This document shows, piece by piece, positions 21,644 to 28,239 of a stretch of 28,239 nt of DNA. The notes below the pieces were generated by a model, which saw only the letters and a list, made by a program, of their open reading frames with translations, was not told where the DNA came from and ran no database searches. Numbering within the stretch: the stretch's first letter is position 1; the number at the start of each line of letters is the position of its first letter. The stretch comes from Clostridia bacterium (lineage in GTDB: Bacteria; Bacillota; Clostridia; Christensenellales; Aristaeellaceae). The stretch is taken from NCBI GenBank assembly GCA_016297535.1, contig JAEDGL010000014.1:1-28239 (forward strand). The letters are read 5' to 3'. A program made the translations under genes and the position numbers.

Positions 21644-23027
21644 ATTCAGCAAAAAAACCAACATGCTCATGCAGGCCAAGTACCAGTATGAGCTGCAGGA
21701 CGTATCCGAGCCCAACCTGTACCGCGAAAGCTTTGATTACCAGTCCATTCCCAAAATTGCCTTTAACAACCGTCTGGTGCCCGCCAACATGCCCGATGAA
21801 ATCTGGATGACGGATACCACCTTCCGCGACGGCCAGCAATCCGTAAGTCCGTTTACGCCCACGCAGATCGAGCATCTGTTCAAGCTGGAAAGCCGCCTGG
21901 GCGGCCCCTACGGCATGGTGCGCCAGAGCGAGTTTTTCCTTTATACCGACCGCGACCGCGAGGCGCTGGAGCGCTGCCAGAACCTGGGCCTGCGCTTTCC
22001 GGAAATTACCACCTGGATCCGCGCCAACGAGAAGGATTTTCAGCTGGTCAAAAAGGCGGGCGTGAAGGAAACGGGCATTCTGGTTTCGTGCTCGGATTAC
22101 CACATTTTCAAAAAGATGCACCTGACCCGCGCGCAGGCCATGGACAAGTACCTGGGCATTGTGAAGGCCGCGCTGGATATGGGCATTGTGCCGCGCTGCC
22201 ATTTTGAGGATATCACCCGCGCCGATTACTACGGCTTTGTGCTGCCCTTTGCCGAGCAGCTGATGAACCTGAGCCGGGAAAGCGGCATTCCCATCAAAAT
22301 CCGCGCGTGCGATACCATGGGCTACGGCGTATCCTACCCCGGCGCGGCGCTGCCCCGCAGCGTAGCCGGCATCGTGTACGGCCTGAACCACTACGCGCAG
22401 GTGCCCAGCGCCCAGCTGGAATGGCACGGCCACAACGATTTTTACAAGGTGGTTTCCAACGCGGGCACGGCGTGGATGTACGGCTGCTCCAGCGTGAACT
22501 GCTCGCTGCTGGGCATTGGCGAGCGCACGGGCAACTGCCCGCTGGAGGCCATGGCCATCGAATACCAGGCGCTGCGCGGCGAAACCGGCGGCATGGACCT
22601 GACCGCCGTTACCGAGATTGCCGAATACATGGAAAGCGAAATCGGCATTGAAATCAGCCCGCGCCAGCCGTTTGTGGGCCGTCACTTTAACGTAACCCGC
22701 GCCGGCATCCATGCCGACGGCCTGCTCAAGGACGAGGAAATCTACAACATCTTCGATACCTCCGCCATCCTCAACCGCCCCGCGCTGGTGGCCGTGGACA
22801 GCCACAGCGGCCTGGCTGGCGTGGCCCACTGGATCAACAGCTATTTCCGCCTGACCGCCGGTCATATGCTGGACAAGCAGGATCCTCTGGTGGTGGCCAT
22901 CAAGGGCAAGATCGACGCGCTCTACGCCGAGGGCCGCAACACCGTGATGGGCGACGAGGAGCTGGAAATCATGGTGCGCGATACCGATCAGGATCGCTAC
23001 GAGCGGCTTTTGTTCCACAAATCCTGA
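21636..23027 (+). CDS. Homocitrate/isopropylmalate synthase family enzyme, probable Re-citrate synthase
   Basis: This 463-residue protein has a TIM-barrel acyl-CoA condensing domain with the DRE-TIM signature DTTFRDGQQ (Arg64, Asp65) and metal-binding HGHND (His264, His266). The pattern LGGPYGMVRQSEFFLYTDRD, PRCHFEDITRADYYGFV and ACDTMGYGVSYPGAALPRSV, together with RHFNVTRAGIHADGLLKDEE, recalls the Re-citrate synthase group of Clostridium kluyveri and Syntrophus rather than LeuA. It also lacks the C-terminal leucine-sensing domain of LeuA. It would join acetyl-CoA and oxaloacetate to citrate for glutamate synthesis. Homocitrate synthase is the main alternative. It overlaps the aminotransferase gene by eight bases; a GAGGAG lies 12 bases upstream. 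Confidence 0.75.
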   Translation: MLEFSKKTNMLMQAKYQYELQDVSEPNLYRESFDYQSIPKIAFNNRLVPANMPDEIWMTDTTFRDGQQSVSPFTPTQIEHLFKLESRLGGPYGMVRQSEFFLYTDRDREALERCQNLGLRFPEITTWIRANEKDFQLVKKAGVKETGILVSCSDYHIFKKMHLTRAQAMDKYLGIVKAALDMGIVPRCHFEDITRADYYGFVLPFAEQLMNLSRESGIPIKIRACDTMGYGVSYPGAALPRSVAGIVYGLNHYAQVPSAQLEWHGHNDFYKVVSNAGTAWMYGCSSVNCSLLGIGERTGNCPLEAMAIEYQALRGETGGMDLTAVTEIAEYMESEIGIEISPRQPFVGRHFNVTRAGIHADGLLKDEEIYNIFDTSAILNRPALVAVDSHSGLAGVAHWINSYFRLTAGHMLDKQDPLVVAIKGKIDALYAEGRNTVMGDEELEIMVRDTDQDRYERLLFHKS

Positions 23028-23052
23028 ATTTTCTCTCCATTTGCAAAATATC

Positions 23053-23083
23053 AAGGAGCTGTTCCGTTTGCGAACAGCTCCTT
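23053..23083. terminator. 12-bp perfect hairpin after the synthase gene
   Basis: AAGGAGCTGTTC (23053-23064) and GAACAGCTCCTT (23072-23083) pair perfectly around a 7-base loop. The T-run is short (TTT), so termination is probable but not certain. Confidence 0.6.
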
Positions 23084-23097
23084 TGATCGTCGAAAAA

Positions 23098-23388
23098 GCT
23101 CGCTGCGCGATCTTTTCCGACGGAACAGGTTTCTCCTGTGCGCTTTGCGCACGGCCGGAGAAACCTGCAAGGAAGCCTTGCTGCGCAAGGCAACCGAACC
23201 CACCGCACATGTCGCTGGGTTCGGAATGACAGTCGGAGGGCTGCGGCCCTCCGACACCTCCTTAGGCTTTTTGCAACAGTCAGAGGAACCGCAGCCCATC
23301 TGACTATGCTTCGTATCGCCCGGCTTTGCCGAAAACATTTCCGCCAGTTCCTGAAGATCGCCGCAGGCGAGCCTTTTTTGCCATATTG
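23098..23388. repeat. Array of consecutive hairpins in a convergent intergenic region
   Basis: At least five separate inverted repeats follow one another. They are CAGGTTTCTCC / GGAGAAACCTG with an inner GTGCGC / GCGCAC, GCCTTG / CAAGGC, CCGAACCCA / TGGGTTCGG, GTCGGAGGGC / GGCCCTCCGAC and AGTCAGA / TCTGACT. The block then ends with a copy of the dispersed element at 23321. No credible gene is present. It looks like a composite of interspersed palindromic elements. Confidence 0.6.
23321..23346 (+). repeat. Dispersed intergenic repeat, copy B
   Basis: This 26-base block begins CGGCTTTGCCGAAAACATTT and ends CCGCCA. It is nearly identical to copy A at 18872-18896. Confidence 0.6.
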
Positions 23389-24930
23389 TTACCTGCGCCA
23401 CAGAATCACGCGCTGTCCCTCCGCGCCGCCGTCCTGCAGGGAGGGGTTCATGCGCCGCAGCGAATCGGGGCTTACGCGGTAGCGCTTGGCCAGATCCCAC
23501 ACGGTTTCGTTGGGCTGGCTGAAGCACAGCAGAATGCCCGGCTCCAGCGCATCCCCCGGCTGGGCGGATACCTGGGTTACCAGCGGCTGGGGCGAAAGCT
23601 GCACATCGTAGCAATCCACATGCAGAATATACTTTACCTCCACGCGGTCGCTGGTTACGGTAACGGGATCCACGTTGGTGGCGTTAAGCAGCAGGCTTTC
23701 CGGCAGGCTGGGATCGCAGGCAAACACGGTGCGGAACGGCTCCTCCGCGTGAAATACCTGCGGCGCGGGATCGTCATCCGTCATGTACAGCAGGGTGGCC
23801 TCCATCATGCCCTCCACCGTCAGCCGCCCGCCCGAGCGGGTCAGATCGGTTACCACGGGGCGCAGCGTGGCCTTGAGCGGCGTGCGCACGGGCAGCTGGC
23901 CATCCAGCAAAAGCGTGAGCTTGCCGCTTTCGGCGGTGTGCAGCTGCCGGTGCGCGGTGGCGCGGCGCACATCCTGCGTTTCCAGGGCCAGCACATCCCC
24001 CTGCGTGGTGTAGGCGTCCAGCAGCAGGCAAACGTCGCGCGCGCGGGTGCTTTGGGCGCGAAGACCCAGCAGCACCTCGGCCCGCAGGGTGCGCTCGCCC
24101 TCCTGGCCTCCCTCCTGCGACAGCACCGCCACATCCCGCACCACGGCCGAGCAGCACAGATCATCGCCCGTTTCGCCGCTGATGACCACGGTTTCCTCAA
24201 AGGGGATGGCATGCCGGGTGATGACCACCGGGCGGGAGGGCATCTCGCTTACATGGGTTACCTCCAGCTGAATGGTGCCCGAAAGCGCCACGCGCCCTTC
24301 GCCGCCGCTTACCTCCTGCACGGTGGCCATGGCCGTGGCGTACAGCGTATCGGTAATCTGCAGGGCGCTGCCCAGCTCGCACTCGTCGCGTACCAGCACA
24401 TCCTGCGCGCCATAGCCCACGGTGCGCACGGAGCGCAGCGTCTCCGAGCGAGTCATCAAATCATCCCCGCCGCGCACGCCCGTAACCACCGTCATTGGCT
24501 CGTCCGTAAACACCCGCGCCTGCACGCGCACAACGGCCATCAGGTGCAGCCGCCCGCTTTGCGCCGCGGCCTCCACATGCTCCACCATCAGGCTGACCGG
24601 AGCGGTCATGCCGCTGAGCGCGCCGGGAATATCCGCCGTGTGGGTAAAATCCGCGCTGGCCTCCAGGGCGCTGACCCTGGTGGGATCGCCCTGCGTGTAC
24701 AGCACATGAAACGCTACCTTGCCATCCAGCTGCACGCGGCCGTTTTCCACGGTGCTGCGGTCCAGCACCGCCATGGCCTCGCTGGCCAGCACGCGGGTTT
24801 CCTCGCGCAGGCCGCCGGGCAGCGCCACCTCGCCCTCCACCACGGCCTGCGACAGCCCCTCGCCCACAAAACGCTGCAGGGGCAGCTCCTCGCGTAAAAC
24901 ATCGATGCTCTGCTCCATTTGCTTTTCCAT
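23389..24930 (-). CDS. SPOCS (DUF3794) and LysM domain protein, spore coat type
   Basis: This protein has 513 residues from the ATG at 24930, with TAGGAGG 10 bases upstream; the TTG at 24939 sits almost on the ribosome binding site and is rejected. Repeated beta-rich SPOCS-like units occupy most of the protein (for example VQLDGKVAFHVLYTQGD, RVALSGTIQLEVTHVSEMPS, RLTVEGMMEATLLYMTDDD and VEVKYILHVDCYDV). The last 50 residues are a LysM domain (PNETVWDLAKRYRVSPDSLR, RMNPSLQDG). SPOCS proteins with LysM are associated with endospore coat or cortex assembly in Clostridia. The gene starts 29 bases after the ABC ATPase stop codon and is probably co-transcribed with it. There is no signal peptide, as expected for mother-cell coat proteins. 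Confidence 0.85.
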   Translation of the reverse strand: MEKQMEQSIDVLREELPLQRFVGEGLSQAVVEGEVALPGGLREETRVLASEAMAVLDRSTVENGRVQLDGKVAFHVLYTQGDPTRVSALEASADFTHTADIPGALSGMTAPVSLMVEHVEAAAQSGRLHLMAVVRVQARVFTDEPMTVVTGVRGGDDLMTRSETLRSVRTVGYGAQDVLVRDECELGSALQITDTLYATAMATVQEVSGGEGRVALSGTIQLEVTHVSEMPSRPVVITRHAIPFEETVVISGETGDDLCCSAVVRDVAVLSQEGGQEGERTLRAEVLLGLRAQSTRARDVCLLLDAYTTQGDVLALETQDVRRATAHRQLHTAESGKLTLLLDGQLPVRTPLKATLRPVVTDLTRSGGRLTVEGMMEATLLYMTDDDPAPQVFHAEEPFRTVFACDPSLPESLLLNATNVDPVTVTSDRVEVKYILHVDCYDVQLSPQPLVTQVSAQPGDALEPGILLCFSQPNETVWDLAKRYRVSPDSLRRMNPSLQDGGAEGQRVILWRR

Positions 24931-24959
24931 ACCCTTCAATCCTCCTAAAACCGGCTTTG

Positions 24960-25655
24960 TTAGGAAGGATATGTACCTGTCTTGGCAGATATGACCGGCT
25001 TGACCGCCCCCTGCGTTACCCGGTAGCGCTGCACGGCGCGCGAGGCCACAAACGGATCGTGGGTGATGAGCACAATGGTGTGCCCGTCCGCATGCAGGCT
25101 GTCCAGCAAATCCAGAATGTCATTGCGGCTGTCCACGTCCAACGCGCCGGTGGGCTCGTCGCACAAAAGCAGCCTGGGCCTTGCGCACAGGGCCCGCGCC
25201 AGCGCCACCCGCTGCTGCTGCCCGCCGCTCAGCTCGCCGGGACGGTGCCTTTCGCGCCCGCCAAGGCCCACGCGGCCAAGCGCCCGTTTGGCCTCCTCCA
25301 TGCGCCGCTCCTCGCTTACCCCGCGCAAAAGCAGCGGAAAGGCCACGTTTTCCAGCGCGCTCAGGCGGGGCAGCAGCTGATAGCCCTGGAAGACAAAACC
25401 GATTTTTTCCCGCCGCACACGGCACAGCTGCGCATTGCTCATGCCGCTTACATCCTGCCCGTCCAGCAGATAGCGCCCGGAGGTGGGCGTATCCAGGCAG
25501 CCCAGAATGTGCATCAGCGTGCTCTTGCCCGATCCGCTGGGGCCCATCAGCGCGGCGTAGCTGCCCGGGCGGATGTGCAGGTTAACGCCCCGCAGCACCT
25601 CCACCGCGCCATCGCGCCCGGGATAGGACTTGCCTATTTCCTCCATGACAATCAT
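24960..25655 (-). CDS. ABC transporter ATP-binding protein, MacB/LolD type, without permease
   Basis: This protein has 231 residues from the ATG at 25655, with GGGAGG 7 bases upstream; a longer frame runs back across the divergent promoter region. All ABC motifs are intact: Walker A GPSGSGKST (38-46), Q-loop VFQGYQLLPRLSALENV (Gln90), signature LSGGQQQR (142-149), Walker B LLLCDE (162-167) and the H-loop His199. The sequence is typical of ATPases that drive MacB/FtsX-type permeases. No permease is adjacent: the next gene is the SPOCS-LysM protein. It may work with a permease elsewhere or have a role in spore formation. Confidence 0.9.
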   Translation of the reverse strand: MIVMEEIGKSYPGRDGAVEVLRGVNLHIRPGSYAALMGPSGSGKSTLMHILGCLDTPTSGRYLLDGQDVSGMSNAQLCRVRREKIGFVFQGYQLLPRLSALENVAFPLLLRGVSEERRMEEAKRALGRVGLGGRERHRPGELSGGQQQRVALARALCARPRLLLCDEPTGALDVDSRNDILDLLDSLHADGHTIVLITHDPFVASRAVQRYRVTQGAVKPVISAKTGTYPS

Positions 25656-25695
25656 TTCATCGCCTCCCAGGCGGATAGTGTGCCCGGGCGCGTAC

Positions 25696-25724
25696 TCGAC
25701 AATCCGCGCCGCTCGTGGTATGAT
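25696..25724 (+). promoter_or_regulatory. Promoter of the NusG_II-Gx-HAD-HAD operon
   Basis: TCGACA (25696-25701) and TATGAT (25719-25724) are 17 bases apart, 36 bases before the GTG start. Confidence 0.65.
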
Positions 25725-25760
25725 AGACAGCGGACGTTTTCCTGAAAGGAGCTTATCCCT

Positions 25761-26180
25761 GTGCGCACTCCCAATGCAAAAATCCTTTTGATCGCAATAG
25801 CGCTGATTGCCGCGGTGGCCGCGCTTGGCCTTCTGATGCGCCCGGGCCTTCCCGATGGAGGCAAGAATCCCTCCGGGGGCGTGCAGGCCTATCTGCGCGT
25901 GCAGGTGGGCGATCAGGTATGGGACCCCATTGCGCTTGCGGATGGCGACGAGTATACCATCAGCCAGCCCAACGGCGCCGTTAACGTGGTGCGCGCCACA
26001 GCGGGCGGCGCGGTCATGCACTCGTCTACCTGCGATAACCAGAGCTGTATCAAACAGGGCGAGGTCACCCTTGCCAACCGCGATTCCCGCGTGCTGGGCA
26101 ATATGATCATCTGCCTGCCCAACGAGGTAATCCTTGAGGTGCTCACCCCCGAGGAAGCCGGAATGGAGGCCGCACAATGA
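25761..26180 (+). CDS. NusG domain II-containing membrane-anchored protein
   Basis: This 139-residue protein starts at a GTG with AAAGGAG upstream. Residues 7-26 form a membrane anchor. The remainder is a NusG_II-type beta domain with DQVWDPIALADGDEYTISQP, the conserved HSSTCDNQSCIKQGEV Cys pair and NMIICLPNEVILEV. The function of these extracytoplasmic domains is unknown; they are commonly found beside Gx/HepS membrane proteins, as here. The stop codon overlaps the next start as ATGA. Confidence 0.85.
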   Translation: MRTPNAKILLIAIALIAAVAALGLLMRPGLPDGGKNPSGGVQAYLRVQVGDQVWDPIALADGDEYTISQPNGAVNVVRATAGGAVMHSSTCDNQSCIKQGEVTLANRDSRVLGNMIICLPNEVILEVLTPEEAGMEAAQ

Positions 26181-26695
26181 ACAAAACACACATTCAGGCG
26201 CGCCGCGTGGCCGTTTGCGGCATGCTTTTGGCGCTGATGCTGGTGCTGGGCTTTGTGGAAAGCCAGCTGCCCGTGGCTGCGGGCATACCCGGCATCAAGC
26301 TGGGTCTTTCCAACGGCGTGCTGATTTTTGCCGTGTACATGCTCAATGTTCCCACCGCCTATTTGCTGATGGTGCTCAAGGTGCTGCTTTCCGGCATGCT
26401 GTTTGGCAATCCCAGCGCCATGATGTACGCCTTCGCGGGCGGCCTGCTCAGCCTGACGGTGATGTGCCTGCTCTCCCGCATGAAGGACCTGAGCCCCGTG
26501 GTGGTGAGCATGGTGGGAGGCCTGTGCCACAACGTGGGTCAGGTGCTCCTGGCCATGATCATTCTCAACACGCCCAAGCTGGTTTATTACATGGCCATTC
26601 TCATGGCCGTGGGCCTGGTAACGGGGCTGGCCACGGGGCTGGCGGCCAACGGCATCATCCGGCGTTTCCGCAAAGAAAAAACGCCCCGGGTGTAA
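26177..26695 (+). CDS. Gx transporter family membrane protein (heptaprenyl diphosphate synthase component I-like)
   Basis: This 172-residue protein has about five membrane spans. MLLALMLVLGFVESQLP, GIPGIKLGLSNGVLIFAVYM, PTAYLLMVLKVLLSGMLFGN and GGLCHNVGQVLLAMI are hallmarks of the Hpre_diP_synt_I/Gx family, which resembles ECF transporter S-components. The historical link to heptaprenyl diphosphate synthesis is uncertain for such membrane proteins. It probably moves a small substrate. It is translationally coupled to the NusG_II gene. Confidence 0.85.
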   Translation: MNKTHIQARRVAVCGMLLALMLVLGFVESQLPVAAGIPGIKLGLSNGVLIFAVYMLNVPTAYLLMVLKVLLSGMLFGNPSAMMYAFAGGLLSLTVMCLLSRMKDLSPVVVSMVGGLCHNVGQVLLAMIILNTPKLVYYMAILMAVGLVTGLATGLAANGIIRRFRKEKTPRV

Positions 26696-26719
26696 GCGCG
26701 ACGCAAAGGAGGAAACGCG

Positions 26720-27397
26720 ATGATCAGGGGTGTGCTGTTTGATATGGACGGCGTGATTCTGGACAGCGAACGCCTTGGGCGCGAAATCTACATCGGCAAA
26801 TGCCATGAGCTGGGCTATCCGCAGATGGATGACGCCCTGTTTGAAACGCTGCTGGGCAAAACGCGCGACGAGGACCGCCGGTTGATGAAGGCGGCTTTTG
26901 GCGAGGCTTTCCCCTTTGACCAGATGTACGACGCCTACCGCGATGAGCTGTACCGCCGCGCCACCTGCGGCCAGCTGCCCTGCAAGGCGGGCGTTGCGCA
27001 GTGCTTTGCGGGCCTGCGCTCGCGGGGCATCAAAATTGCGCTGGCCACCAGCACCGCCCGTCCCATGGTGGAAAACTACCAGAAATACATTCCCGAAATG
27101 CGCGACGCATTCGATTTTATGGTTTGCGGTGCGGAGGCCGGGCGCTCCAAGCCCGCGCCGGATATCTTTCTCAAGGCCGCGCAGGGGCTGGGGCTGGATA
27201 TTCACGACTGTCTGGGCGTGGAGGACAGCGTAGCCGGCCTGCAAAGCCAGACCGCCGCCGGCTGCCTGCGCGTGCTGGTGCCGGATCTGCTGCCCTGCGA
27301 CAGCCGCTTTGACGGCCTGTGGGATTATTGCCTGCCCTCGCTGCACGAGCTGTGCGGCCTGATTGACCGCCTTTCTCAGGAGGATGGGCATGCGTAA
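26720..27397 (+). CDS. HAD-family phosphatase (beta-phosphoglucomutase-like)
   Basis: This 225-residue protein has AAAGGAGG 7 bases before the ATG. It has all four HAD motifs: FDMDGVILDSE (Asp8 nucleophile, Asp10), ALATSTARP (motif II Ser/Thr), SKPAPDIFLKAAQ (motif III Lys) and VEDSVAGLQSQTAAG (motif IV Asp). The helical cap between motifs I and II marks it as a subfamily I, PGMB/phosphoglycolate phosphatase-like enzyme. The substrate is unknown; sugar phosphates are usual. It overlaps the next HAD gene by eight bases. Confidence 0.9.
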   Translation: MIRGVLFDMDGVILDSERLGREIYIGKCHELGYPQMDDALFETLLGKTRDEDRRLMKAAFGEAFPFDQMYDAYRDELYRRATCGQLPCKAGVAQCFAGLRSRGIKIALATSTARPMVENYQKYIPEMRDAFDFMVCGAEAGRSKPAPDIFLKAAQGLGLDIHDCLGVEDSVAGLQSQTAAGCLRVLVPDLLPCDSRFDGLWDYCLPSLHELCGLIDRLSQEDGHA

Positions 27398-28049
27398 CAT
27401 TCGCGCGGTACTGTTTGACATGGATGGCCTTTTGCTGGATACGGAGCGGATGAACATCGCCTGTGCCTGCGAAACGGCCCGGGAATGGGGCTTTTCCCTG
27501 TCCGGCGAGGCCGTGGCCCGGCGGGTGATGGGCGTGTCCCGCGCGGAGGTGGTGGCGGCCTACCAGAGCCTGCTGCCGCCCGGCACGGACGGCGCGGCAT
27601 TTTACCGGCGCAAAAACGAGCTGTTCGCCCTGCGCAAGCAGCAGCAGGGCGTGCTGCCCATGAAGGGCGCGGTGGAGCTGCTGCGCTGGCTTCATAACCG
27701 GCACATCGCCTGCGTGCTGGTTACCGCAACCGCGGGTGAAATGGCGCGGCAGTACCTCAGCGCGCAGGGCATGTGGCCGCTGCTGCCCTACCGTGTCACA
27801 GGCGATATGCCCCTGCGCTCCAAGCCCCATCCGGATCCCTACCTGCACGGAGCCGCGCTCGCAGGCGCCGCCCCCGGCGAATGCCTTGTGCTGGAGGACA
27901 GCCTGAACGGCATCCGCTCGGGCCGTGCCGCCGGCTGTCAGGTGGGCATGGTGCCCGATACCCTGCCCTACGATGAAAGCTGCGCTCCCTACTGCGACGT
28001 TGTGTTTCAGGATCTGACGCAGGTGCCAGGCTGGATTCTGAACCGGTAA
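27390..28049 (+). CDS. HAD-family phosphatase, second tandem copy
   Basis: This protein has 219 residues. AGGAGG is 7 bases before the ATG at 27390; an ATG six bases earlier is too close to it. HAD motifs are FDMDGLLLDTE (Asp10, Asp12), VLVTATAGE, SKPHPDPYLHGAA and VLEDSLNGIRSGRAAG. It belongs to the same subfamily as the preceding gene but is clearly diverged, so this is an old duplication or two separate recruits with different substrates. The start overlaps the preceding stop by eight bases. It is the last gene of the operon before a strong terminator. Confidence 0.9.
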   Translation: MRNIRAVLFDMDGLLLDTERMNIACACETAREWGFSLSGEAVARRVMGVSRAEVVAAYQSLLPPGTDGAAFYRRKNELFALRKQQQGVLPMKGAVELLRWLHNRHIACVLVTATAGEMARQYLSAQGMWPLLPYRVTGDMPLRSKPHPDPYLHGAALAGAAPGECLVLEDSLNGIRSGRAAGCQVGMVPDTLPYDESCAPYCDVVFQDLTQVPGWILNR

Positions 28050-28117
28050 GAATACCAGAAGGAATGATGGCATCAAAAACCCCCCGCTGATTCGGAGGGT
28101 GATCGTTAGACAGTTAG

Positions 28118-28152
28118 CGGAGCGTATCGGTACAGATACGCCCCGTTTTTTA
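28118..28152 (+). terminator. Terminator of the NusG_II-Gx-HAD operon
   Basis: GCGTATC (28122-28128) pairs with GATACGC (28135-28141), extended by CGG/CCG outside one mismatch, followed by a run of seven T (28146-28152). Confidence 0.8.
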
Positions 28153-28239
28153 TGCCATTATGACCTGTGGTGCAGTTGCAGGCAGTCTCCCTGTCTCTCC
28201 CTCTGGGAGAGCCGGGTTTCGCGTGTAATGAACTACACG
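28153..28239. repeat. Palindromic intergenic sequence at the right edge
   Basis: Two hairpins are visible: CTCTCCC / GGGAGAG (28195-28201 with 28205-28211) and CGTGTA / TACACG (28222-28227 with 28234-28239). No gene is seen. It may be the edge of an interspersed repeat. Confidence 0.4.

Noticed and set aside
20387..23210. Long minus-strand frames opposite the aminotransferase and synthase genes
   Set aside because: They show low-complexity Gly/His/Val composition and no domain features, while the plus-strand enzymes are clear.
23326..24897. Plus-strand frame opposite the SPOCS-LysM gene
   Set aside because: It is an antisense artefact of G+C-rich codon use; the minus strand has a LysM domain and a ribosome binding site.

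Overview
The window looks like the chromosome of a G+C-rich, endospore-forming member of the Clostridia (Bacillota). Three things support this: a SleB/YpeB spore-cortex lysis pair, a SPOCS (DUF3794) plus LysM protein of the spore-coat type, and strong AGGAGG-type ribosome binding sites with sigma-A-like promoters. A gut lineage near Christensenellales is possible from the overall style, but that is only an impression.

Layout, left to right. (1) 1-4704, minus strand: three secreted low-complexity or repeat proteins. They are an AADPTEEP-repeat protein, a PAETE-repeat protein sharing its C-terminal Ig-like domain, and a large InlB-B/Listeria-Bacteroides-repeat surface protein that runs off the left edge. 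(2) 4837-10775, minus strand: a compact eight-gene operon. It encodes a membrane-anchored transglutaminase, a GspF/PilC-type platform protein, four small single-span proteins in pseudopilin-like positions, a PilT-type ATPase, and a SARP-like (wHTH + BTAD) regulator with a degenerate GGDEF domain. (3) 10978-13020, minus: ATP-dependent 6-phosphofructokinase and an AraC-family regulator, each with a clear promoter. (4) 13389-17630, plus: sleB-ypeB, then aldose 1-epimerase and a DUF2804 protein. (5) 17987-18856, plus: an MBL-fold hydrolase with a strong promoter and a hairpin leader. (6) 18935-20133, minus: a TlpA-like thioredoxin and CcdA. (7) 20432-23027, plus: an aspartate-type aminotransferase overlapping a homocitrate/isopropylmalate-synthase-family enzyme that most resembles Re-citrate synthase. 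(8) 23028-23388: a convergent intergenic region packed with hairpins. (9) 23389-25655, minus: a MacB/LolD-type ABC ATPase without a permease, followed by the SPOCS-LysM protein. (10) 25761-28049, plus: NusG-domain-II protein, Gx (HepS-like) membrane protein and two HAD phosphatases, then a terminator and unexplained palindromes to the right edge.

The most interesting unit is region 2 together with region 1. It is a reduced type IV pilus/type II secretion-like operon in which the only ATPase is PilT-like, with no assembly ATPase, canonical prepilin or prepilin peptidase in view. It ends in a regulator that reads straight towards genes for repetitive exported proteins. The second is the aminotransferase/Re-citrate-synthase-like pair, which could link oxaloacetate to glutamate synthesis.

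All calls come from reading motifs and gene arrangement. No database search was run. Start codons were moved from the longest possible reading frame wherever a ribosome binding site or a 4-base overlap favoured an internal start.
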